From positions 1 through 35,457 of the forward strand of contig JANYBM010000062.1 in assembly GCA_025361125.1 (NCBI GenBank): 35,457 nt of DNA, given 5' to 3'. How positions within the stretch are numbered: position 1 is the first letter of the stretch; every line of letters begins with the position of its first letter. This stretch comes from Holophagaceae bacterium (lineage in GTDB: Bacteria; Acidobacteriota; Holophagae; Holophagales; Holophagaceae). Both the position numbers and the translations under genes were made by a program. Under the pieces are notes generated by a model, which was not told where the DNA came from, did not search any database, and worked only from the letters and a program-made list of their open reading frames with translations. This document shows positions 24,401 through 31,683 of the stretch, piece after piece.

Positions 24401-27400
24401 CTTAATCACGGAGTCACCTGGAAGGTGGATGCTCCCCTCGGCAGCGTTGACGCCAGCGGCCATTATGTGGCCCCGCTCCTGGTGGGCAGCACGGCCGTGC
24501 GCGCGGTTTCAGTGGCGGATCCAAATGCTGCGGGCACCGCCGCGGTGTGGGTGCGCTTGCCCATGACGGTCACTCCGTCCAGTCCTGTGCTCCCTGTGGG
24601 TGCGTCCCAAGTCTTCACGGCCACCATGACCGGCTTCACGAACAACGCCGTCATCTGGACTGCCAGTAACGGGACCATTTCATCCACCGGTGCCTATACC
24701 GCCCCTGCCACACCGGGCACCTGCACCATCACCGCCACCAGCGTGGAAGACCCGTCCTTGAAGGCGACTGCCACGGTCAATGTGCAGCCCTATGTGGACG
24801 TGGCACCCGCCACCGTGAATTTGTCCATCGGCGATAAAAAGCTATTCAAAGCCACCCTCACCGGACTTGGCGGTGCTGTCACATGGACGTGCAGCGGAGG
24901 CACGATTGATAGTGCCGGGACCTTCACAGCGCCGATGACGGCTGGCCTTTACACAGTTACTGCCACCAGCATCGCCGATCCCACCAAGAGCGGCAGCGCC
25001 AAGGTGGACGTGGCTTCCAAGGAGTCTGGAACCCTGAGAGTGTCGGTGCAGACGGGCACTGGGCGCAGGCTCCAGGGTACTTCCCTGACGGCTCGCGCGA
25101 CCGGAAGCCCCACCTGGACCGGTGTCCTTCAAGCAGACGGCACCTACCTGATCGAAGGCGTCTGGTCAGGGGAGAATCTGACCCTGCAGGCGTCGGGTTT
25201 CGGCACCTTGAATAATCCGCCCTCCATCCTGGGGCCAGTTAAAGGAACCACAGCGGACGTGATCTGGACGGCGCCCAATCAGGGCGTGGTTCACGGCATC
25301 GTGAAGGATTACCGCAACCAACCTTTGAGCGGTGCGGTGTTGGCTTTTCAATATGGGACCATTTCTGCCACCACAGATGCCACCGGAGCCTATGCCTTGG
25401 TGGGCGTGTCCTTGGGCGATTGGACGCTGAAGGCCACGGTCCCGGGCCAAGTGATCTGGACCCAACAATCCGTTTCAATCCTTCAAGACCATGATGACAA
25501 GACTCTTGATTTCACCTTGCCCGGCACGGGTACGGTGGTCATCCGTGCGTTGGATCGCTCAGGCACCACACCGCTCGTGGCCCAAGTCATCACCCTGAAC
25601 ACCCAAGGGAATGGCGCTGGCAGCCTAAGTCTGGCTACAGATGCCCAAGGCTTGGCCCGATTTGAAGGTGTCATGGCTGGAACGGTTTCCGGCACTGCAG
25701 ATCTGGAAAAACACAGCGTCAGCGTCTCAGGCAACCTCACCGCCGAAGCACTGCTGAATCTGGATTTGAAAGCCATGGACGCCACCCTGGTCAAAGGTCG
25801 CCTCGCCCGCACCATCAACATCAATACCTGGCCCATGGGCACCAGGGCCCGCATCCAGGGTGTGGACGTGCCGATGGCAGTCGATGGAACGCTGCAACCC
25901 GTGGGCGGGCGACTGGACTTCCTGTACGGCACCACACCGATTTCCATAGATGTCTTGGTGCCTGGCGCCGTCCCTAAACACCTGGCGGATCTGCCCATGG
26001 TGAAGGACGGCGAAACGTTGGTGGAACTTTCTGCCCCGGCTCTTGCAACCTTGGATCTCACGGTCACGAAACAAGATGGCTCGGTCGCCGTGGGTGCCAT
26101 TATCGGTGGGCCAGGACTCGTGACCACCACCGCAGACGCCGCTGGCAAGGCCCAACTCCTCGCCTGGGCTGGAACGGTCACGGTGTCCGGTGTGCTGGGA
26201 ACCCAATTCAACCATCAGGACGCCACCATCACCACCGATGGCGCCGTTGCGCCCATCACCTTGCAACTGGGTGAAGGTCTCGATGTGTCGGGTGTTTTCA
26301 GGGTCTATGACTCCTCCGCAGGCTGGGGCGACTGGGTGCTCTTCCAGGACGGCACCCGCATTACCGGTACGTTCAACGGGACCTTCTACTCCCGGGTCAT
26401 CGAGGCCACCCTCGTCGGCAATACCGTGGACGGAACCTGGCGAGAAATCAGCTCGCTCGCCAACCCTCATGGCCTTCTGCACATCACGTTCGCGGCGGAT
26501 CTCGCAAGCTTTTCCGGGACCTATGGGAATGGCAATTCAGCCACCGGATATTCACTCACCGGCACGCGGCAGGCAGGTCAGATCCGCGTGATGGTCGTGC
26601 CTACCGCAACCACAGTTGCCGTAAATGGTTCCCAGACCTTCAAGGCACTGGTGGTGGGCACGTCCATCAAGACCGTCACCTGGTCAGCCACTAACGGAAC
26701 CATAGCTGCCGCAGGCTTGTTCACGGCTCCGGCGGCTCGGGGTTTCGCCACGGTCCGCGCGACGTCCACCGAGGCGGCTGATCAATCCGGATCGGCCCGC
26801 GTGTGCATAACATCCGATGGTCATCTGGATGGTTCCGGCGTATTCGGTTATTGGTCAAACGGCTACTGGGGTAATTGGATCAACGATTGGGTCCTGCACC
26901 AGAACGGCACGATCGTGGCGGGGAATTGGAGCAGCCTTCACGCCCACATCAGTGGAACGCTCAGCGGTCGTGTGGTTTCCGGTACTTGGAAGGATCTTTC
27001 CGGGACCAATGAAGGTCGCATTGAACTAACCCTTGATGAAGACGGCGGTGCATTCACAGGGGTCTACGGTTATGGCGCTGAGCTACCAAGTCAGGCTGTT
27101 CGCGGCCTTCGCAGCCCTGACCGCATTGGGCTCTTCGCGCGACCAGCCTTCGGGAAGGTCCGCATTGGCTCCACCACCACCTTGACATCCTATGTGGTGG
27201 GTACGCCAAACACCGCGGTCAACTGGGCTTCCTACCCTGGAACCGTTTCGTCAGAGGGCGTTTTCACCGCGCCTTCCAGCCCAGCGAATAGCAATATATC
27301 GGTCATATCCCAGGCTGATCCATCCCAGACTTACGCCTTCACCCTTGAGGCCGTGGCTCCTGTCGTCGTCGCCCCTGCCACCGCCACGTTGCCCGTGGGT

Positions 27401-30400
27401 GGGACCCTGGCCTTTACGACCACCCTTACGGGGTTCGTGAATTCCGCGGTTATCTGGACCTGCAACGGCGGAGTCATCACGGCAGAGGGCGTGTTCACAG
27501 CGCCGATGGCGTCCGGGGTCATCACTATTACGGCCACCAGCATTGAAGACTCTTCCCAGAACGGGACCGCCACGGTATCCGTGCGGCCTTTCATTGAAGT
27601 GAATCCCACACACGTGGTGCTTTCCACCAACGGCACTCAGCAGTTTACCTACCAGGTGACGGGTCTTGGCAACTACGTCGCCTGGTCCTGCAGCGCGGGC
27701 ACCATCGATTCGAATGGACTCTATACCGCGCCCGCCGTGGCCGGGACCTGCACCATCACTGCCACCGGGTACTACGATCCCACCAAGAGCGCCAGCGCAA
27801 CCGTGGACGTGCGCAGCACGAACGTGCGCATCCTGCCTGGCAGCGCTAGCCTCTACAGCAATGAATCCATGGCCTTCATGGCGGCAGTGGATGGCCTCGC
27901 CAACCAAGCAGTCACCTGGAGCGTTCAAGACGGCAGCGGGTCCATTGATGCCAACGGCGTCTTCACGGCTCCCGCCAGCGCGGGGACCAGCACGGTGAAA
28001 GCCACCTCCGTGCAGGACTCCACGGTGTTCTCAACCGCACAGGTGGAAGTACTCGGCATCAACATCTTGTCGGTTGAGCTGCTCACCGCCGATGGACGGC
28101 CTGTCGTGGATCGTCCGTTCCAACTTGTTTGGGAGGGAGGCCCGGTACTCTCTGTCACCACAGATGCTGCGGGCAAATTCACGCTCCAGCGCCTGCCCTT
28201 CGGGAAGGTCCTCACGCTCGTGGATCGGGGCTCCACCCAGCCCAATGCGCAGCAGTATCCCTTCTGGTATCCGGTCCTGCAAAATCGTAGCCTGACCTTC
28301 ACCCAGAGTGGCCAAACCCAAGGCCTGAGCCTAGTGCTTCCTGTCGGCAAATTGAACCTCCAATTCCGCCGCGGCAGTAGTGCCATTCCGGGAGTGAACA
28401 GTTCCGTAAGCATTGCCGGGAAGTACTGCCCCTGGCAGTGGCCCAACCTTGCGGATGCCAGCGGCAACTGGAGCCTGTTGGATGTGCCCCTCAACATGAA
28501 TTTGGCTCTGAGCGCCAATCGCGCCACCATCACCGTGAACAAGACCCTCCAGCTGGATCAGCCGGAGAAAACCATCACCGTGGAATGGCCTCCCTTGGCT
28601 GGGAAACAGACCGTAAAGGTGCTGCGATCCAACGGCGCGCCCATCACGAATCCTGTTGATCTCGGAGCCCTGAACTTCCAGGCCTATCCTGGGAATGATG
28701 ATGGGACGGGCGCACCTGATGAAGGCAGCGGAGCCGAGCAATCCTGGACCCGCATGGTTTCAGACATCCAACAAACCGCCTTGGTCCAGCTGGAGATTCC
28801 AACGCCCTTTTCCGTCGATTGCGGAGAATGGAGAGGCCCCTTCTCCGTGTCCATGTTGACAGAGGGAAAATTCACTCCCGGCCCGGCGCCGGAAACCCAT
28901 GAATTAAGGCTTCCCGTGAAGATGGGCTTACGTCTGCGCTTCCAAGATAAGGACGGGATGCCGCTCCCCGCTTCATTGCACGGGGACCAGATCGTTCTCT
29001 CCTATGGAAGTTACTGCAACACCACCTACGCGCCGCCAAACCTCAACGACTGCCTGCTGCCGGAAATGTTCCTGGAGGGCCCGCAGGTCCTCCACCTGCG
29101 CAGTGAACGCTGGGGCGAACTGCCGGACATCATTTTTACCGTCGCACCCACGGATGACGGCCTGACCCTCATACAGATCGTGAAGCTCCCTTGGGTCAAA
29201 ACCAATTTTGAAGTGAAGGTGCAAGCGAGCGACCACGAAACGCCCGTGCCCGGGGCTGTTGTGAGCTTGACCACAGATGGGCAGACCATCGAATTGGGAC
29301 GGATTCCCGAAGGTATGAAGGACACAGACACGCTCAAAGGCAGCATTTTTGGTCATGAAGCCACGGACCTCAAATTGGAAGCTTCCTTCACACCCCGCCG
29401 CCAGACCGCAGCCGTTACCGAGCACCTTGACAACCAGCCTACTGGCGGCACCCTCAAAGCCACGCTGACGCTGCCTCTCACCGTGCTCCGCACCCACTTG
29501 ACAGAAACGAACGGCACCGAGCTGGAAGGCCAGGGCCTGGATGCCAAGACCCCCAGCGATAAGGGCGACTCGGACCCAGAACCGACCGCGTCCATTGGCG
29601 ACAAGGTGTATGGCTTGGTCCTAGGCGAGCCAGCGGGTGCGACGATGGACCTGCGGTTATTCGATCCGGCTTCGGGCCTTGGGATTCTTCAAAGTGCAGT
29701 GGTTCCGCTTTCAGGCACCCATCTGGATGTGGCCACCCATCTGGCGCCCCATGCCTGGCTGACTTCCGCCATCCTCACCTCAGCACCCACCGCGCCCTAC
29801 CTGCTCGTGGCGCTGGGGCGCGATGCGCCCGGGCTGGTCAAGCCCGAAGCGGCTTCTTGGCTGCAGGGCCCCCTGGGCTTGGGGTCCTTGAAGGCCCCAG
29901 TGTTCATGTATTCAGATTCTTTGGATCCGAATCTTTCTTGGATCCGGCCTGCTGCCGAAGTTCCAGATCCCGCAAATCCTCCCCAGCCCAGCGTGGTTTG
30001 GAACCCCAAGGTGCGGATCCCGCTCGCCGGTTCCTTCTGGGCCACGGCGTGGACCCTGAATGCAAATGATCTGGGGGATGGAACCTTCGATGTTTATCCG
30101 GTTCTCGATCCCTATGGCAAGGGCGCCCTCGCCGCTACGCAAAACCAGGAAGTGACTGCATCCGCAGAGCCATTAACTTGGGTCTGGAAGGATTTCTCCT
30201 TGCAAGTTGTAGATGCAGGGGGACTACCCCTCTCCGATCAACTGATCCAAACCTGGCCTCAGGTGGCCCCAGGCTCTTGGCAATTAGCTTCCGCCCTCTC
30301 GGATGTCCAAGGTCTTTGGATCGTGTCCCAGCCCTTGGAACAGCTAATCCATGCTCAGACAGCACCCCCAGATGGGTTATGCGGTGCGGGCACCTGGCTC

Positions 30401-30589
30401 TTCGGCTCGCTGGATTACACGCCCACGGATCCACCCCCGGTCACGCCGCCAGTGGTGCAAGCCATCGAGACGCGCGATTTACCTCCCTGCCCGCCACCCG
30501 TGGCCAAGACCGCCAAAGTCGCGAGGGCGAGCAAGCCAAGCTCTAAAAACGTCGCTCCACCACGCAGGAAGAAAGCAGGTCACCGATGA
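15491..30589 (+). CDS. Giant secreted multi-domain protein (carboxypeptidase-regulatory-like and Big_2 Ig-like repeats)
   Basis: A single uninterrupted 5032-residue frame. A signal peptide ends at APA (residue 28). Residues 29 to about 945 are mostly unique, with a CARDB-like stretch near 430-530. From 948 to about 2400 there are some sixteen beta-sandwich repeats of the carboxypeptidase regulatory type, with motifs such as VKGRVRKASGEAVKG, GTVADSAGLPLKDVDV and KGHVTRPDGTPVAHA. Five copies of a roughly 95-residue domain (starting at 2493, 2671, 2847, 3597 and 3779) alternate with ten Big_2-type Ig domains (VTWSASGG...GIYTAP). Further sandwich domains follow, and the C-terminus is Lys/Arg-rich. 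There is no LPXTG, autotransporter barrel or transmembrane anchor. It is probably an extracellular adhesin or matrix protein; export beyond the periplasm is unexplained. The stop overlaps the next gene's ATG (ATGA), implying coupling. A G8 tract lies at 20600-20607. Confidence 0.9.
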   Translation: MSDRGLRGTVALALGLLLAMLPCLGAPARTPLNTNSASPLTRVVTRATALSGASALRSGALASGELHLVGLRLVAPGARIDVPQGAPFAVPVALFLGNRIATAAEISQLVPANAQLVGTLSGPSISTQTLTGTVSAGLNVPGLPGAGDYTLADLRLMDGSTTVLQGEPATVAIRCLGEVIISSVTTEPMTKQEILDAGIQLGQGDYEARRFSMTLSLGGKTVDLKIPIAIPIYNGLGSPAGDPPMVGNLELKGLDNDLVPDLTVSVMDILPDASLTLKRPEVAHLLAHGFKGIVVIPGSIGYLKQFYKTNLVILNVLPDGSPYVVQNLKATLMLPPGADGAVGTPDDPLLAVSSGGESAELVKQIFTADKNAALKAGETGSALWFLRGDRLGNHEVKFYIQGEFAGGTLAAPIPITGTARGKLLVRNPTFDLMLVHPDVVRRGESYTLEARLTNTSSLPANDVSITLDRARLGNVKLVGDATQKIGTLKPGETGTMKFLLKALRDGEVTSSYLYMEEGGISFQLTTGLGERNIQLNPDTLLLPQTLDGLPIQLREAILRVLGQAHSVATTKGALPPGVLPIRSSTVQQTIATGLNENGLFIKMGVDKVRVWADLWRIFTRSDDPGFDQLMRTTEAGNELRSAFVETWGTWVSTGGSLADTLPFLATLAVERQLPTMAAVEGIGPGVVLGLVDASGAGVQSGDPLPILNSPGASLAVQDSHGFLQMPFSAPGMRLVLANQGAIDREVMVSVASPLADATKLPSVNHYTVHLARGASLFVDLGLARAPLATLNPPSANPMQIVPDSTSDVVREPFQALAVHRYDLELSPEATPFGTQVLVLFNRPNKTVDLPWGEPGFTAAQSLVQVEANRFWKKALPKGGFFSDEVQDYPPALIQAFPRIVSCYLEMPVGPNIPRALTLSTGWTSQSGEALGGKSTWPIQSGWIPGGAEVKGRVRKASGEAVKGTLFYWYLVTPEQGGVDLQSNVPFEDPFYALVSSNIHTADDGSFHFDYVPEPVKTAIGPFLLEADTDQGKAFGEATVLGNGQVLEFDLVLEGKGDIVGTVADSAGLPLKDVDVLAVQNQPSYGKSFGGGSVTLSAKTDANGRYRISGLKVGVFSLTFRSGIYGGARSGEIPRDGAVVEMNMLLVGKTGTVNVQVLNANGTPRPNQLVYLGLPGLLRSGGQVANFIYALSAETDAQGYAVFTKIPAGDLSAKIPFVPEPVPLWNGFLQPDSTVQATLRMVDPKQLGAVDISVVDGSGQGIPNAYFWWEQNPAGSDQPTGHTGLDGHITLPAPPGNPYSVWVVHPDWPASGVHSSFVTPGSGQTATLSVTLPARGFLKGHVTRPDGTPVAHALVAIPPVTRYAPLNHLTYTDTSGNYRLAGLSTTLSNPVIAIGPDLLTVVNKAVQGQVEQELQLDLVLPHVGHNTVKGHVYQPFDGGTPIPTIADVQLYMNLPSLSLSGGNWGSTIETFMGEMLSANSDGAYQFKDLPSASFRLAARSDLFPTWVGSTGAFSGPQQEVQKDLTLHSNFAASMEGQITDKDGQTKVGKGVRVILSGGGLGAEGLQVETLDTGRYVFAKAIPRMYGSPFTIRVEDPGTGRIAVDSIGVDQPTNYIKNLRLWGTGKLTLHLQDSLGNPLSTGDVSLSHSRSYQLDPNTDLPPLSRKLLPTDNGTMVFEDLIEGQISVTLRNPAGRVGVGSSEIPQGGGDRDLVIKLQPVGGIRGMLRRADGTPVPAGRVDAYRSGGWLGVSTTRQEATDGLFLFQDLPAGVVYLEAWDPDTRQIGRGSVTVPEAGIASVDIITLDKGPVNVVVLQEGQPVTKATVNLHYQGGPSLAFDAISTTGMDGKANFIVPPGTYAIGATDPVSLATGGVSFTRSNNQAAIDLSVTVQPVRTLAVTVVPPPGLVGDLTGWKVRSESGRTVTLGATTLAVLPDLPVGTHTLTLSDPLERFRGQGTGVLTAMGGPIQDAQARALARGNVDVTLLDDHGSPYPRGFVDLPYIPGDSGANVSTGTDVAGRTHFSGVLEGLRQVQGRNDNGLRRAAGSVNLTQEDETQTLTLTLSGTGGFEGTLKDGAGAPLPYTRVTYKPTNVNYGPVWELATNGQGHFEANQVPLGTYTLFARADGNNRSGARTVTLTLADQVVNADFVLSAAGTLKGVVTDPLRPNIGAVVVTALSNNSVVGSMTVDGSGAFELTDVPAQVPLDVRVTMDDGVTNAFVGQATVPGEGQTLVLPITMEPRPNLHGRTFEVDGSTPRSMTLRLYDPSAYYYSIRMQATSVDHPTYLISYLDPKATYTLVAYDDTFEIARATIHMQASPVQQEFDLRSKDITSVRGKVTRANSSLAWPSGATVRIGGVIVPLDPDGTLHLIGELRFDYSEQPLPVDVQVPGGPWWHVADAARVKNGFTELNLPAPAFGSAAIAILHKDGTPAANAAVAIDGIGSGSTNASGVWIALVVQAGTYHVRANSSTEIGMGELTQTTDGEQSSLNVMLDALLDVSGTYSYYFAGTVLFFQQDIQVEGNWGQNIDGFANRTFTGTLDGRILRGSWTSADGSHGKFNITFAPDASSYSGTWGLNDSETGNTWVANKNAGISVRLKPALAALKTAASLPLTVLVAGTPNKAVTWSASGGNITPEGIYTAPTVPGLYTVTAASVANPAAKATTTFSVSSDGFTDVSGSFGYYYAANVRVFQHGNQIEGDWWQNFDSFPARTITGTLDGLKATGTWLDGAGGSGQFVFTFPIDASFFDATWGTGTTATGNAFRAYRGAGVSLRMTPRSALLKTGATQAFTVLVAGSYNKDLIWSVSGGTITSDGLFTAPSIPGIYTVSVTSVADPNQKSTATVSVTTDGYLDVDGVFTGGSASDAMILSQAGMAITGQWSLSGVNRALIGTLDGYILFGTWVSTDDPTQSGRFSFTFDLDGQHCHGTWGPDGAPAANAWQGGRNPGLVGVFVRPFLSMLRFGAAQDFQAYVAGTLNHGVTWKVDAPLGSVDASGHYVAPLLVGSTAVRAVSVADPNAAGTAAVWVRLPMTVTPSSPVLPVGASQVFTATMTGFTNNAVIWTASNGTISSTGAYTAPATPGTCTITATSVEDPSLKATATVNVQPYVDVAPATVNLSIGDKKLFKATLTGLGGAVTWTCSGGTIDSAGTFTAPMTAGLYTVTATSIADPTKSGSAKVDVASKESGTLRVSVQTGTGRRLQGTSLTARATGSPTWTGVLQADGTYLIEGVWSGENLTLQASGFGTLNNPPSILGPVKGTTADVIWTAPNQGVVHGIVKDYRNQPLSGAVLAFQYGTISATTDATGAYALVGVSLGDWTLKATVPGQVIWTQQSVSILQDHDDKTLDFTLPGTGTVVIRALDRSGTTPLVAQVITLNTQGNGAGSLSLATDAQGLARFEGVMAGTVSGTADLEKHSVSVSGNLTAEALLNLDLKAMDATLVKGRLARTININTWPMGTRARIQGVDVPMAVDGTLQPVGGRLDFLYGTTPISIDVLVPGAVPKHLADLPMVKDGETLVELSAPALATLDLTVTKQDGSVAVGAIIGGPGLVTTTADAAGKAQLLAWAGTVTVSGVLGTQFNHQDATITTDGAVAPITLQLGEGLDVSGVFRVYDSSAGWGDWVLFQDGTRITGTFNGTFYSRVIEATLVGNTVDGTWREISSLANPHGLLHITFAADLASFSGTYGNGNSATGYSLTGTRQAGQIRVMVVPTATTVAVNGSQTFKALVVGTSIKTVTWSATNGTIAAAGLFTAPAARGFATVRATSTEAADQSGSARVCITSDGHLDGSGVFGYWSNGYWGNWINDWVLHQNGTIVAGNWSSLHAHISGTLSGRVVSGTWKDLSGTNEGRIELTLDEDGGAFTGVYGYGAELPSQAVRGLRSPDRIGLFARPAFGKVRIGSTTTLTSYVVGTPNTAVNWASYPGTVSSEGVFTAPSSPANSNISVISQADPSQTYAFTLEAVAPVVVAPATATLPVGGTLAFTTTLTGFVNSAVIWTCNGGVITAEGVFTAPMASGVITITATSIEDSSQNGTATVSVRPFIEVNPTHVVLSTNGTQQFTYQVTGLGNYVAWSCSAGTIDSNGLYTAPAVAGTCTITATGYYDPTKSASATVDVRSTNVRILPGSASLYSNESMAFMAAVDGLANQAVTWSVQDGSGSIDANGVFTAPASAGTSTVKATSVQDSTVFSTAQVEVLGINILSVELLTADGRPVVDRPFQLVWEGGPVLSVTTDAAGKFTLQRLPFGKVLTLVDRGSTQPNAQQYPFWYPVLQNRSLTFTQSGQTQGLSLVLPVGKLNLQFRRGSSAIPGVNSSVSIAGKYCPWQWPNLADASGNWSLLDVPLNMNLALSANRATITVNKTLQLDQPEKTITVEWPPLAGKQTVKVLRSNGAPITNPVDLGALNFQAYPGNDDGTGAPDEGSGAEQSWTRMVSDIQQTALVQLEIPTPFSVDCGEWRGPFSVSMLTEGKFTPGPAPETHELRLPVKMGLRLRFQDKDGMPLPASLHGDQIVLSYGSYCNTTYAPPNLNDCLLPEMFLEGPQVLHLRSERWGELPDIIFTVAPTDDGLTLIQIVKLPWVKTNFEVKVQASDHETPVPGAVVSLTTDGQTIELGRIPEGMKDTDTLKGSIFGHEATDLKLEASFTPRRQTAAVTEHLDNQPTGGTLKATLTLPLTVLRTHLTETNGTELEGQGLDAKTPSDKGDSDPEPTASIGDKVYGLVLGEPAGATMDLRLFDPASGLGILQSAVVPLSGTHLDVATHLAPHAWLTSAILTSAPTAPYLLVALGRDAPGLVKPEAASWLQGPLGLGSLKAPVFMYSDSLDPNLSWIRPAAEVPDPANPPQPSVVWNPKVRIPLAGSFWATAWTLNANDLGDGTFDVYPVLDPYGKGALAATQNQEVTASAEPLTWVWKDFSLQVVDAGGLPLSDQLIQTWPQVAPGSWQLASALSDVQGLWIVSQPLEQLIHAQTAPPDGLCGAGTWLFGSLDYTPTDPPPVTPPVVQAIETRDLPPCPPPVAKTAKVARASKPSSKNVAPPRRKKAGHR
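18332..22450 (+). repeat. Array of about sixteen carboxypeptidase-regulatory-like beta-sandwich repeats
   Basis: Within the giant protein, segments of 75-105 residues repeat the pattern 'G x (V/L) x G x V x D x x G x P (V/L) x x A x V', followed by 'T D x x G x Y x (F/L) x x (V/L) P x G x Y'. Starts are seen near residues 948, 1056, 1150, 1247, 1334, 1425, 1531, 1623, 1718, 1805, 1893, 1976, 2063, 2152, 2240 and 2327. The copies are well diverged, so the array is old. Confidence 0.75.
20600..20607 (+). repeat. G8 homopolymer tract inside the giant gene
   Basis: Eight consecutive G bases encode part of Gln-Gly-Gly-Gly near residue 1704. Slippage by one base would frameshift the remaining two thirds of the protein. 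I spotted no longer homopolymer in the coding part of the window. Confidence 0.85.
22451..22966 (+). repeat. 172-residue module, copy 1
   Basis: Residues 2321-2492 of the giant protein (DLRSKDITSVRGKVTR to the start of the first barrel-like domain). It aligns over its whole length with residues 3425-3596: ATVRIGGVIVPLDPDGTL versus ARIQGVDVPMAVDGTL, and VDVQVPGGPWWHVAD versus IDVLVPGAVPKHLAD. Both copies are exactly 172 residues, pointing to a segmental duplication. Confidence 0.75.
22967..27118 (+). repeat. Five copies of a ~95-residue 'DVSG...GTW' domain interleaved with Ig-like domains
   Basis: Copies start at 22967, 23501, 24029, 26279 and 26825. Shared features are LDVSG at the start, a 'QxGxxIxGxW' strand, 'ITGTLDGxxxxGTW', 'GxFxFTFxxDxxxFxGTWG' and a closing 'ATGNxxxxxRxAG'. 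The pattern suggests a small up-and-down beta-barrel. The copies are 30-45% alike by eye. Each is followed by one or more Big_2-type Ig domains. Confidence 0.7.
25763..26278 (+). repeat. 172-residue module, copy 2
   Basis: Residues 3425-3596 of the giant protein, paralogous to residues 2321-2492 and likewise followed at once by a 'DVSG' barrel-like domain. This shows that the block of module, barrel and Ig domain was duplicated as a unit. Confidence 0.75.
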
Positions 30590-31287
30590 GTTCCAGACTG
30601 GGTTTCAAACACCGATGGGGGATGGTTTGTATCGTCTTTGGCACCACCCTCCTTCGAGCGCAATCACCCTTGTTTGAAGGCCAACTGGCCTTCGTCCAGA
30701 CCCAACTGCGGAGCCAGGCCGTAGCTGCAGGTCCAACCACTTTGCAGGTGGACCCCAAAGCTCAATCGGGCCTTGCCTTTCGCGGCGCCTGCGTTTGGCC
30801 CCTTCGCGGTGCCTGGTCCGTAGATGCCTCTCTAGGCTACCGCCTGCACTCCAAGGGCAACCTGGATTACCGGCTGAGTGCCGGGCCAACGGGCTCATTC
30901 GATGTGAAGCAGGAGCTGAATCACCAGATCATCCTGGGCGGCTTGGCGCGTTGGACCGGGATCGCGACCTTTGGAATAGGGCTCGACCTGCGCCAGGAGT
31001 CTCTATCCATCGAAAGTTCCGATGGCACTAGTGGTGGCACCCTCACACGGCCCTGGTTCCGGGCCCTGGCGCGCTATCCGCTTGGCCTTGGTTCAATGCA
31101 GACCTTCCTTGGCCTTGAGCTGGCTTTGCCTTTGACGAAGCCATCGGCGGCTGGAACCGCTTACATCGGAGATCTGGATCGCTTGGGCGAACCCGGTAAT
31201 CCCTACGGGGGCTCGGTTGCCAAAGCTCACGCCCCGTCGTTTGAGCTCGCCTTGGTGTTCGGATTGCGGTTTGGAGGAACGAAATGA
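30586..31287 (+). CDS. Outer-membrane beta-barrel-like protein
   Basis: 233 residues. An N-terminal signal peptide (GMVCIVFGTTLLRAQS) precedes alternating amphipathic strands: AWSVDASLGYRLH, NLDYRLSAG, GIATFGIGLDLRQE, WFRALARYPL, MQTFLGLELALPL and FELALVFGLRFG. The pattern fits an eight- to ten-strand barrel. ATG 30586 overlaps the stop of the 15-kb gene (ATGA), so it is translated with it. The context suggests an outer-membrane partner, perhaps an anchor or channel for the giant protein; this is inference from coupling only. Its own stop overlaps the next gene in the same way. Confidence 0.75.
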   Translation: MSSRLGFKHRWGMVCIVFGTTLLRAQSPLFEGQLAFVQTQLRSQAVAAGPTTLQVDPKAQSGLAFRGACVWPLRGAWSVDASLGYRLHSKGNLDYRLSAGPTGSFDVKQELNHQIILGGLARWTGIATFGIGLDLRQESLSIESSDGTSGGTLTRPWFRALARYPLGLGSMQTFLGLELALPLTKPSAAGTAYIGDLDRLGEPGNPYGGSVAKAHAPSFELALVFGLRFGGTK

Positions 31288-31652
31288 GCGACCGCTTTCC
31301 GGGCGATTTCGCCTTCTGTCTGACCCCCGAGGCAGCCCGTGAACAGGTCACAAACTGTGACCGGTTCGCCAACCTTAGGCATTCCTCTGTCATGCCCTTG
31401 GCAGTTACCGAACCTGGCGCGCTCATGGCTGCCACCGCCCTCAATTTACCTCGGGCGGTAGCTATGAGCGGCTTCATCCTGCGTGCCTTCGTGCAAGTCC
31501 GTGGCAGGTTGGCCTCTCATCAGAACTTGGCCCGCAAGATGACCGCGCTGGAGCGGAAATACGATTCCCAATCCAGGGTCGTTTTCGATGCCATCCGCCA
31601 GCTCATGGAGCCACCAGCCCCGAAGAAAAAGCCCATCGGTTTCAATTCGTAA
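31284..31652 (+). CDS. Truncated ORF6N-type phage regulatory protein
   Basis: 122 residues. The start RFPGDFAFCLTPEAA matches the middle of ORF6N domains (normally '...RFPEDFMFQLTxEE'). Continuing, NLRHSSVMPLAVTEPGALMAATALN...VAMSGFILRAFVQVR and KYDSQSRVVFDAIRQLMEPP match the rest of these phage anti-repressor-like proteins. The first 45 residues or so of the domain (IRGQRVMLDxDLAxLYxV type) are absent, so the DNA-binding part is probably incomplete. ATG 31284 overlaps the barrel gene's stop by 4 bp, which appears accidental or selected after a deletion. Either it is a decaying remnant or a small protein kept by translational coupling. It is odd among surface-protein genes. Confidence 0.78.
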   Translation: MSDRFPGDFAFCLTPEAAREQVTNCDRFANLRHSSVMPLAVTEPGALMAATALNLPRAVAMSGFILRAFVQVRGRLASHQNLARKMTALERKYDSQSRVVFDAIRQLMEPPAPKKKPIGFNS

Positions 31653-31683
31653 TCCCTTTTTATTTTCAGTGAATGTGAATCCC

